Of a DNA stretch of 55,343 bases, positions 35,782-42,475 are shown one piece after another. The notes beneath the pieces are model-generated. The model was given only the letters and a program-made list of their open reading frames with translations, did not search any database and was not told where the DNA came from. Location: contig WRPG01000032.1 in NCBI GenBank assembly GCA_009773355.1, forward strand, positions 1 to 55,343. Direction: 5' to 3'. The translations under genes were made by a program, and so were the position numbers. The DNA is from Limisphaerales bacterium. Lineage in GTDB: Bacteria; Verrucomicrobiota; Verrucomicrobiia; Limisphaerales; SXTU01. The first letter of the stretch is position 1; each line of letters begins with the position of its first letter.

Positions 35782-36519
35782 TCAAGGCCTCGCGGCCACG
35801 CTGGCACGATCGCGTTGCCGCCGCACCTCGGCCATGATGTAGAACATCTCCCGCGCGATTTCGCGGCAGCGCTCGTTGTAGGCGGTGGTTTCCGTGGGCG
35901 TGTCATCGCAAAGCCGGGGGTCGGTGTAATGGATGGCGTGCCGGGCGATGGCACCCTTGACGATCGGACACGACTTGTCCGCCGAGCTGCACGTCATCAG
36001 CGCGATGAACCTGCTCCTCGGATTGGCGTCGGCATTGTAGAGCTTGGAATACGCGCGGATGGGCGGGCGGTCACCGGCATAGCGGACGAGGTAGAGCGGA
36101 TTGTCCCCCGTCGTGGCGTCCTGGATGTCGAAGCCCGCGCGGCGCATCGCCGTGACTGTCCGGCAGTTGCAGGCGGTCACATCCGTGCCGCCGGAGAAGG
36201 TGGAAACCTGGTCGAGCCTATAATGGTAGGCCGCCGTCTGCGCCCAGATCTGCGACATGTGGCTGCGCCGCGAGTTGTGCGTGCAGATGAAGGTCAACTG
36301 TGCCGGCTTGCCCGCCGCGAGTTGCACGGAGATGTCGGCGGCGATGGCCCCCAGCACGACTCGCCGCTCGGCGGGAACGCGGTCCAGTTCGCTGGCGACC
36401 TCCTGCACGTAGGGCTGGAGTGCGGGCAGCAGGCCGGGCTTCGACGTGGCTTCGCGGAGGCCGGAGCAGCCCGCGACGCCCAGGAGGGCGAGGAGGGCGA
36501 GGGCGAGGCGCGCTTTCAT
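35782..36519 (-). CDS. Low-molecular-weight phosphatase/arsenate-reductase-like lipoprotein
   Basis: 245 residues. Signal sequence MKARLALALLALLGVAGC with lipobox Cys about 18, so the protein is probably exported and lipid-anchored. The domain from about residue 70 has the CX5R P-loop FICTHNSRRSHM (Cys 79, Arg 85) followed by 'IWAQTAAYHY', then 'TFSGGTDVTACN', 'IALMTCSSADKSCP' and the end 'YNERCREIAREMFYIM'. These match the LMW-PTP/ArsC-like group. Reaction could be phosphotyrosine hydrolysis or arsenate reduction; the extra Cys pairs favour the latter chemistry but this is uncertain. An exported member is odd because ArsC normally uses cytoplasmic thiols. Start ATG 36519 fits the signal peptide; ATG 36537 is also in frame. 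Third gene of a minus-strand group, 24 nt after the PhnD-PQQ gene. Confidence 0.82.
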   Translation of the reverse strand: MKARLALALLALLGVAGCSGLREATSKPGLLPALQPYVQEVASELDRVPAERRVVLGAIAADISVQLAAGKPAQLTFICTHNSRRSHMSQIWAQTAAYHYRLDQVSTFSGGTDVTACNCRTVTAMRRAGFDIQDATTGDNPLYLVRYAGDRPPIRAYSKLYNADANPRSRFIALMTCSSADKSCPIVKGAIARHAIHYTDPRLCDDTPTETTAYNERCREIAREMFYIMAEVRRQRDRASVAARP

Positions 36520-36543
36520 GTGGGAGGAAATCATCACCCGCCC

Positions 36544-38592
36544 TCAGTCCGGCTGCAAATCCACGCACACCACGCTCGCGCTGCTGCGGACGTAAAGCCG
36601 CGTCCCCACCAGCGCCGGATGCGAATACACGTCCCCGTCGTCCGCGAACAGCTTCACCCGCGACAAGATGGAGCACCGCTCGGACTTCGCGTCGAGCAGC
36701 AGGAGTTCACCGCCCATCGTCGCCACCAGCACCCGCTCGGCATCGGTGAACAACGCCGCGTGGTCGCCCAGCGCGGATTCTTCGCGGTGCCAGAGCGGCT
36801 TCAGACCTGACCGCGCATCGAGGCAGTGCAATCCCCGGTGCGCGCCGAAGACCCGCCCGCCCGTCACCACCGGCGTCGCGGTGTCCGGTTTCAACTCCGC
36901 GAAGACCGCCGCCGGCTTGGGAATTATCCGCCCCGCGTCATCGAAGCGATACAGCCGCGTGCCGTTGTTTTCAGTGGCGACGACAAGGCCACCGTCCACG
37001 GCGACGGGCGTGGGCACGTTGAAGTCGCCTTCCGTGGGCGGCACGAGCTGCCAGAGCCGCGCGCCGGTCTTCACGTCCCAGCCGCCGAGCGAGGTCTTGT
37101 CGTAGCCCACAATTTGCCGCCGCCCCCCGAACTCACCGCAGATGAAGGCCGCATAAGCCGCCGGCTCGCCGGGCGTGCTCCAGCGCGTGCGGCCGGTGAC
37201 GCGGTCGAGTGCCGCGAGCGAGGCGTTCGTGCCGCCGGGGTTCACGATGAGCAGGTCATCCACCACCAGCGGAGGGGGGCACATCCCCCACGTCGGCAGC
37301 TCGGCCTTGAACTCGCGCGGCAGGTTTCGTTTCCAGAGCAGTTTGCCGGTCGCGGCGTTCACGCAGCGCAGCTCGCCGAACGCCCCGAGGAGATACGCGC
37401 GGCCTTGGTGAATGACCGGCGTGGCGCGCGGCGACTGGCCGTAGTCCAGCTTGCCGGGCGCGGGAAACGCGGCCAGCCAGACCAGTTCGCCCGTGTCGGC
37501 GTTCAGGCAGCGGTAAACATCCTGCGCGTCGGCAAAGTCGCGCTCGGCCAGGTAGAGCCGCCCGCCGCTCACGCTCAAACCGGCAAGGCCGCCGGTCATG
37601 GCGGCCTTTTTCCAGACGAGCTTGGGTTGCGCGGGCAGACGCGCCGGCAGTCGGGGCACATGGCCATCGCGGCCCGGCCCGCGCCAGTCCGGCCATTCGC
37701 CCGCGCTGCTCTGTGACCCGCTGTTCAACGGCTTGAAGCCGTCGCGGCTTTCCAGCGCCTTGAGGAGCCTCGCGTCGGTCCTGATGCCGAGCAGCGTGCT
37801 GAGAATCTTCTCCCGCTTCTCCGCCGCGATGGCGTCGGCCACGAACACGGTGATGAACGGCACCGGCTGCGACGTGCCAATCACCTTCAGCGCGCCGGGC
37901 GTGGCGCTGCCACAGCCCTCCATGAGGCGGAGCGCGTAGGCGGGCACCACGGCCACCGGCAGCGGGGTCGCGTCACTGTCCAGCACGTCGAGCGCGGCAT
38001 CGGTGTAGACGGGGCGGCGCACTGGCTTGGCGGGCACCTCCACCCCGGCCGCACGCAACGCGGCCAAGGCGGCAGTGCTCTTCCCGTCCGCCTCGGTCAG
38101 TCCGAAGAGAAGCCTCCGCCCGGCAATGTCCTTCAGTGTTTTGGCCGGGTCGCTGGAGCGCGCAACGAACGCGGCGGCGAGCGTGGTCTCGCCGTCGAGG
38201 CCGGTGAGTTCGGCGACCGGCTGGCTCTTGAGGCCGGCCTTTTGCGCGCCATGCGTGACCGCCGAGCGGTCGCCGATGATGATGACTTCGCGTCCTGCTC
38301 CCGCGCGGGTGAGTGACTCGGTGAGATCGTCGGAGAACTCAATGGCCACGCGTTGCCGCAGGGCAGACTCCAGCCGCGCCGCAAGCTGGCGGTAATCGCG
38401 CTGGCCGAAGCCCTTCACGCACGCGCAGGCCAGTTCGCGCGAGAGCGGGTCGAGCACGACGAGCAGAACCGGCTCCGAGGCGCGGGAGGAAAGTTTCCCC
38501 GAGGCACAGCTTGCGACAAGCAGGGCCACCAGCGCGAGTAGCGCGACATTCCAATGTCGCGACAGCGGAAAGGGTGGCATGGGCGGATGCAT
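36544..38592 (-). CDS. Lipoprotein fusing a PhnD-like binding domain to a PQQ-type beta-propeller
   Basis: 682 residues. Lipobox VASC (Cys about 29). Residues about 40-275 look like a periplasmic PhnD-type (phosphate/phosphonate/phosphite) binding domain: 'REVIIIGDRSAVTHG', 'AAAFVARSSDPAKTLKDIAGRRLLFG', 'VAVVPAYALRLMEGCG', 'FITVFVADAIAAEKREKILSTLLGI'. From about 295 ('GEWPDWRGPGRDGHVPRLP') to the end is a PQQ/BamB-like propeller with repeats 'LYLAERD..D.YRCLNADTGELVW', 'RAYLLGAFGELRCVNAATGKLLW'. The signal peptide residues SRHWNVALL are encoded by an arm of a palindromic repeat. The pairing of a ligand-binding domain with a propeller suggests an exported sensor or binding protein (inference). 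Confidence 0.85.
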   Translation of the reverse strand: MHPPMPPFPLSRHWNVALLALVALLVASCASGKLSSRASEPVLLVVLDPLSRELACACVKGFGQRDYRQLAARLESALRQRVAIEFSDDLTESLTRAGAGREVIIIGDRSAVTHGAQKAGLKSQPVAELTGLDGETTLAAAFVARSSDPAKTLKDIAGRRLLFGLTEADGKSTAALAALRAAGVEVPAKPVRRPVYTDAALDVLDSDATPLPVAVVPAYALRLMEGCGSATPGALKVIGTSQPVPFITVFVADAIAAEKREKILSTLLGIRTDARLLKALESRDGFKPLNSGSQSSAGEWPDWRGPGRDGHVPRLPARLPAQPKLVWKKAAMTGGLAGLSVSGGRLYLAERDFADAQDVYRCLNADTGELVWLAAFPAPGKLDYGQSPRATPVIHQGRAYLLGAFGELRCVNAATGKLLWKRNLPREFKAELPTWGMCPPPLVVDDLLIVNPGGTNASLAALDRVTGRTRWSTPGEPAAYAAFICGEFGGRRQIVGYDKTSLGGWDVKTGARLWQLVPPTEGDFNVPTPVAVDGGLVVATENNGTRLYRFDDAGRIIPKPAAVFAELKPDTATPVVTGGRVFGAHRGLHCLDARSGLKPLWHREESALGDHAALFTDAERVLVATMGGELLLLDAKSERCSILSRVKLFADDGDVYSHPALVGTRLYVRSSASVVCVDLQPD

Positions 38593-38640
38593 CTAGCCGT
38601 GATGAGAGGACAAAGCCCCGACATTGGAATGTGGAGCCAC
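38538..38640. repeat. Palindromic repeat, GACATTCCAATGTC type, copy 1
   Basis: Left arm about 38,538-38,561 (core CGACATTCCAATGTCG, itself a 7-bp hairpin) and imperfect right arm about 38,619-38,640. The left arm is inside the coding sequence of the PhnD-PQQ lipoprotein, the start codon (38,590-38,592) is in the spacer, and the right arm is upstream of the gene. The same core recurs at 52,228-52,302. Confidence 0.75.
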
Positions 38641-38660
38641 AGGCTTGGGCATGTTGAAAC

Positions 38661-39776
38661 TCAGCTCTTCGCCTTGAAGACGCGGATGGCGTCGCGCGTG
38701 GTGTCGAGCAGGTAGTAGCGGCTGCCGTCCGGGCTGCGCTCCACGGTGACGCGCACGCAGTCGCCGCGTGTCTCGATAACGGCCACGACCTCCAGCAGCT
38801 TGCCGGCCGCCGAGAAACGCTTGATGGACGTGGGCGGGCCGGACTCGGCGGTGAGGATTTCACCGTTCGGCAGCACGCGCATGCACTTGGGCTCGCAGCA
38901 GCCGCCGAAGTCGTCGGGCTTCACCTTGCCGGCCTTGCCGAACTTCGCGAGTTCCTTGCCGTCGCGGTCGCGGGACTCGATGAGGTGGCGGCCATTGTGC
39001 GGAATCCAGAGGTTCCCATTGTGCGCCTGCAAATCCATCGTCGAGCAGCAGCCGCGCAGCTTGTCCACCACCAGCTTCGGGTTCGCGAGTGCATGATCGA
39101 AGCGATAGACCCGGTAGCCGAAGTCAGTGGGCGAGCCGAGCACCATGAACACGTCCTGCTCGGTGGCCGCCAGCCCGGTGACATCAATGCGCCGATTTTC
39201 AAGGCTGGTCTTCATGCTCTTGAGCGCCGCGTCGTAGGACTGCTTGGTCTGTTTGATCATCTGCTTGACCATCTCCTCGATCTCCTTGGTGATGACGACC
39301 GGCTCGCTGGCCGACGGGGCCATCCCCGAGGCGAGCACCTTTCCGGTGGCGTCGAGCTTGAGCAGCTTCCCTTCGCCCGCGACAAAGATGGAGCGGTCTT
39401 TCGCGACGGCGATGGCGGTGGGCTTGATCTCCAGCGGCCAGGTCTTGAGCAGCTTGCCGTCCGGCGAATAGACCCGGACGCCGCTGGCGCTTTTGGACGC
39501 GGCGGAGCTGTCGCGCGGCGCGAAGCACGCGAGGATGTTGCCCTCGGCGTCGAGGCAGTAGTTGCGCAACGCGCCGGGTTTCTTGGCGTCGCCGACCTGG
39601 ATGAGCGCGACCTCGGTGGTGGACGGCTTCCACGCCGAGTCTTTGCCCCGGGCCGCCGCCGCCTCGCGCCGCTGCTTTTCGTAGCTGGATTCGGCTGCGG
39701 GACTGTTCGTGATGCCGGTCAACAACGCCCCCGCGAGCAGCGGGAGCGCGATCAGTGAGTTTGATTTCGAGGTCAT
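38661..39776 (-). CDS. Secreted NHL/six-bladed propeller-like protein
   Basis: 371 residues. Signal peptide MTSKSNSLIALPLLAGALLTG..., cleaved near 29. The rest reads as a propeller of 'DAEGNILACFAPRD', 'RVYSPDGKLLKTWPLEIKPTAIAVAKDRSIFVAGEGKLLKLD', 'RVLPNGEILTAESGPPTSIKRFSAAGKLLEVV' blades, the NHL style. About residues 170-215 form a charged helical insertion. Several cysteines occur in pairs (GCCSTMD, GGCCEPKC), unusual for a propeller. Shine-Dalgarno-like GGAGAA lies 6 nt before ATG 39776. It is 68 nt upstream of the PhnD-PQQ gene on the same strand, so the three exported proteins may form an operon. Confidence 0.8.
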   Translation of the reverse strand: MTSKSNSLIALPLLAGALLTGITNSPAAESSYEKQRREAAAARGKDSAWKPSTTEVALIQVGDAKKPGALRNYCLDAEGNILACFAPRDSSAASKSASGVRVYSPDGKLLKTWPLEIKPTAIAVAKDRSIFVAGEGKLLKLDATGKVLASGMAPSASEPVVITKEIEEMVKQMIKQTKQSYDAALKSMKTSLENRRIDVTGLAATEQDVFMVLGSPTDFGYRVYRFDHALANPKLVVDKLRGCCSTMDLQAHNGNLWIPHNGRHLIESRDRDGKELAKFGKAGKVKPDDFGGCCEPKCMRVLPNGEILTAESGPPTSIKRFSAAGKLLEVVAVIETRGDCVRVTVERSPDGSRYYLLDTTRDAIRVFKAKS

Positions 39777-40014
39777 GGGTTCTCCGTTGGTTTGAGGTGT
39801 TGGGTGCCGAACTGGAACTTGCCTTTTCACCAAACACCGTTGGCTGGCAAAGGTTGTTTGGGAACTGACGGCAATTAAGCGCCATTCCTCCCCGATTGCA
39901 CGAAGAAAATCGCCTCGGAGGTTGGCGTGGGATGCGTCCTCACCAGAAACGAAGGAGGCGGGTGGGCCATCGTGGCCGCGCCCGCCTGTTACCCACTGCC
40001 TACTGCACTGCCCT

Positions 40015-40476
40015 TCACGCCACCTTCACTTCCATCGGACTCGGCTTGGGCGTCACGGTCTTCGGCAGGTGGACCAGCAGGACGCCGTCCTTGAACTCCG
40101 CCGCGACCTTGTCCGCCGGGGTCTCCTCCGGCAGCGTGAAGCTCCGCACGAAGCTGCCATAGGCGCGCTCAATGCGGTGATACTTCTTGTCCTTCTCTTC
40201 CTTCTCAAACCGGCGTTCGCCCGAGAGCATGAGGACACCGTCCTCGACCGTCACCTTCACTTCCTCCCGTTTCACTCCCGGCAGCTCGGCCTTGAGCAGG
40301 AATTCCTTCTCGTCCTCGGTGATGTCCACCAAGGGCGACCAATCCGCCACGGCCAAGGCTTCCTTGCTCGTGGTGGCGCGTCCCGGCAGGTTCATCCACG
40401 AACCCAGCCGGCCCTGCAGCTCCTCCATTTCCTTGAAGGGGCTCCAACGACTCAGGTCAATCATAACCGACTCCAT
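40015..40476 (-). CDS. Small heat shock protein, Hsp20/alpha-crystallin family
   Basis: 153 residues, a single alpha-crystallin domain from about 50 to 145. Key segments: 'WSPLVDITEDEKEFLLKAELPGVKREEVKVTVEDGVLMLSGER' (domain start), 'SFVRSFTLPE' with the usual Arg, and 'KDGVLLVHLPKT' (the GVL motif). N-terminus WSPFKEMEELQ is the typical bacterial amphipathic arm. The C-terminal I-x-I-like anchor is weak (MEVKVA). ATP-independent holdase in the cytoplasm. A start at ATG 40464 (MIDLSRW) is equally likely. Stands alone. Confidence 0.93.
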   Translation of the reverse strand: MESVMIDLSRWSPFKEMEELQGRLGSWMNLPGRATTSKEALAVADWSPLVDITEDEKEFLLKAELPGVKREEVKVTVEDGVLMLSGERRFEKEEKDKKYHRIERAYGSFVRSFTLPEETPADKVAAEFKDGVLLVHLPKTVTPKPSPMEVKVA

Positions 40477-40535
40477 CCTGGCGGACTCGTTCCCGCCGAT
40501 CCGGGTGCCGCCTTTGCCCGGCCCGGCTCCCCAAG

Positions 40536-40576
40536 GGAGAGGGTGGCCGCTCCACCCCTCCGCTCCGACCCTCTCC
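40536..40576. repeat. Short inverted repeat GGAGAGGGT/ACCCTCTCC
   Basis: Perfect 9-bp arms at 40,536-40,544 and 40,568-40,576 with a 23-nt spacer, upstream of hsp20 and downstream of the methyltransferase gene. A related hairpin CCCTCTCC-CAGC-GGAGAGGG lies at 41,336-41,355. Confidence 0.55.
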
Positions 40577-40715
40577 GCCCTCCTTCAACAGGTTACTCGC
40601 CCGCAACGTGGTGAACCGCTTTTCCCCGCTTGGCGGAAACTGCTCCTGCGTTGCTCCAGGCAGCGGGCTGCAAAGAACGCGACTCCGCTTGCGCATTGCG
40701 TTTTACGTCCCGCGC

Positions 40716-41174
40716 TCAATACACCCACGGCACGAACCTCCACGTCCGCCCGCGATACGCCGCATACTCAGGAAACTTCGCCAGCAACAACCGCTCTTCC
40801 AGCCGCGCCTTCGCGTCGAAGAACACGCAGAGCACCACCGTTGCCACCATTGCCGCCGCACTCTGCCACAACAACGCCCAGCCCAGTGAAGCCAGCATCA
40901 CGCTGCTGTAGAGCGGGTGCCGCAGCCAGCGGTAGATGCCAGCTTGCACAAGTTCCGCATCGGCCTTCGGAGTTGGATTCGGCGTGCGGCTGCGGCCCAG
41001 TGAGCGCACGCCCCAGATTCCCACCACCGCGCCGAGCGCGAAGAGCACCGCACCCGCCAAAAAGCCCTCTTCGCTCTGCCACGCGCCACGTTGCGTCACG
41101 CCGAGCGCGACCACCGCAAGCATCAGCACGCTTTGGCCGATGACCCAGATTCGGTCGGAATGGTTGCAGTTCAT
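40716..41174 (-). CDS. Isoprenylcysteine carboxylmethyltransferase-like (PEMT/ICMT) membrane protein
   Basis: 152 residues, four to five membrane helices. The C-terminal half carries the family signature 'QAGIYRWLRHPLYSSVMLASLGWALLW' (R-HP-Y) and 'LLLAKFPEYAAYRGRTWRFVPWVY'; the family binds SAM here. I start at ATG 41174 (MNCNHSDRIW); the frame continues upstream to 41237, but that part would be encoded by the arm region of the repeat at 41,207, so I exclude it. Substrate unknown; bacterial members are often annotated 'isoprenylcysteine methyltransferase' without a known prenyl-protein target. Confidence 0.85.
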   Translation of the reverse strand: MNCNHSDRIWVIGQSVLMLAVVALGVTQRGAWQSEEGFLAGAVLFALGAVVGIWGVRSLGRSRTPNPTPKADAELVQAGIYRWLRHPLYSSVMLASLGWALLWQSAAAMVATVVLCVFFDAKARLEERLLLAKFPEYAAYRGRTWRFVPWVY

Positions 41175-41206
41175 GGTTGCAAAGGAGGCCTCATCCGCCT
41201 CGCCCC

Positions 41207-41313
41207 GGAGCGCGGGTCTCCGGCCCGCAGCAGCCACCCCGACTCAGAAGGGCTTCGGACATCTGCCCGCCCCGCTGCGCCCGTTGCCGCTGCGGCCCGG
41301 AGGGCCGCGCTCC
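41207..41313. repeat. Twin-hairpin repeat, GGAGCGC type, copy 3 (intergenic)
   Basis: Arms 41,207-41,230 and 41,290-41,313 match at 21 of 24 positions after reverse complementing; spacer 59 nt. Each arm forms its own hairpin (about GCGGG...CCCGC and GCGGCC...GGCCGC). It lies upstream of the methyltransferase gene and would be read as its N-terminus if the frame were extended. Confidence 0.75.
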
Positions 41314-41335
41314 GCCCGACGCTGGCTGTCTTTCT

Positions 41336-41355
41336 CCCTCTCCCAGCGGAGAGGG
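41336..41355. repeat. Hairpin CCCTCTCC-CAGC-GGAGAGGG
   Basis: 8-bp perfect stem, 4-nt loop, 71 nt past the stop of the dehydrogenase gene on the minus strand. There is no T tract in that direction, so a terminator role is not supported; the sequence is related to the inverted repeat at 40,536. Confidence 0.55.
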
Positions 41356-41425
41356 CAGGGGTGAGGGGGAACGGCGGTTCAGTTCTCGATCCGCTTCCCA
41401 ACGTCCATCGTGCATCAGCTTCACT

Positions 41426-42424
41426 CTACAAAACCGTCCCTTCCAAAAACGCCTCGCCCGCGCCGCGCCGGTGAATGTTAGTTGTCGTTACCCGCGCGAT
41501 TTCGCCGAGCGCCTCGCGCGTGAGGAAGGCTTGGTGCGCGGTGATGAGCACGTTGGGGAACGTCAGCAGGCGCGACAGCTCGTCGTCCTGCAGCACCTCG
41601 CCCGAGTGGTCCTCGAAGAAGATGCCTTCCTCCTCCTCATACACATCCAGCGCCACACCGCCGAGCTGGCCGCTCTTGAGCGCCTCGATGACGGCGGCGG
41701 TGTCCACGAGCTTGCCCCGGCTGGTGTTGACCAGCACCGCGCCCGGCCTCATGCGCGCGATGGACGCGGCGTTGATGAGGTGGTGCGACTGCGGCGTGAG
41801 CGGCAGGTGCAGCGTCACCACGTCGCTACCGGCGAGCAAGGTGTTGAAGTCCGTGTAAGTCACGCCCGCGTCGCGCGCCCAGTCGGGCGAGGGGAACGGG
41901 TCGTAGGCGAGCACATTCATCCCGAAGCCGCGCAGGATGCCGGCGGCGATGCGCCCAATCTTCCCCGTGCCCACCACGCCGACCGTCTTGCCGTTGAGGT
42001 CAAAACCAACGAGGCCGTTGAGCGCGAAGTTCAGTTCGCGCACGCGGTTGTAGGCGCGGTGAATTTTCCGGTTCAGCGCCAGCAGCAGCGCGAGCGTGTG
42101 CTCCGCCACCGCGTGCGGCGAGTAGGCCGGCACCCGCGTCACGGCCAGGTCCAGCTCGCGCGCGGCGACGAGGTCCACGTTGTTGAAGCCCGCGCAGCGC
42201 AGCGCGACGTGCCGCACGCCCAGCTCCGCGAGCATCATCAGGCACGCACGGTCCACGCGGTCGTTGACGAACACGCACACGGCCTGCGCGCCGCTGGCCG
42301 AGGTGGCGGTGGTGGCGTTGAGCCGGAACTCGTGGAAGCGCCACGCGAGCTGGTCCGCATGCGCGGCGCGCTGGAAGTAGTCGCGGTCGTAGGTCTTCGT
42401 GTCGTAGAAGGCGACAGTTCTCAT
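41426..42424 (-). CDS. ldhA: 2-hydroxyacid dehydrogenase, D-lactate dehydrogenase type
   Basis: 332 residues. N- and C-terminal halves of the D-2-hydroxyacid dehydrogenase catalytic domain around a Rossmann domain with GVVGTGKIG at about 149-157. The catalytic Arg is in VNTSRGKLVD, the Glu in 'YEEEEGIFF', the His in 'LITAHQAFLT'. The 'CAGFNNVDL' and 'DVYEEEEGIFFEDHSG' phrases are those of NAD-dependent fermentative D-lactate dehydrogenase rather than phosphoglycerate dehydrogenase. It would reduce pyruvate to D-lactate. It lies 51 nt after the P-type ATPase on the same strand, at the tail of the oxidase cluster; a fermentative enzyme beside a high-affinity oxidase fits low-oxygen physiology (inference). 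Confidence 0.9.
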   Translation of the reverse strand: MRTVAFYDTKTYDRDYFQRAAHADQLAWRFHEFRLNATTATSASGAQAVCVFVNDRVDRACLMMLAELGVRHVALRCAGFNNVDLVAARELDLAVTRVPAYSPHAVAEHTLALLLALNRKIHRAYNRVRELNFALNGLVGFDLNGKTVGVVGTGKIGRIAAGILRGFGMNVLAYDPFPSPDWARDAGVTYTDFNTLLAGSDVVTLHLPLTPQSHHLINAASIARMRPGAVLVNTSRGKLVDTAAVIEALKSGQLGGVALDVYEEEEGIFFEDHSGEVLQDDELSRLLTFPNVLITAHQAFLTREALGEIARVTTTNIHRRGAGEAFLEGTVL

Positions 42425-42475
42425 GGGCGAATCGTGGTTGAAACTGCCTTGCTCAGGCGAGCAGAACCAGCCGTC

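Noticed and set aside
41175-41237. Upstream start for the isoprenylcysteine-methyltransferase-like gene
   Set aside because: The extra residues would be encoded by the flank of the 41,207 repeat and precede a natural Met start of the first membrane helix.
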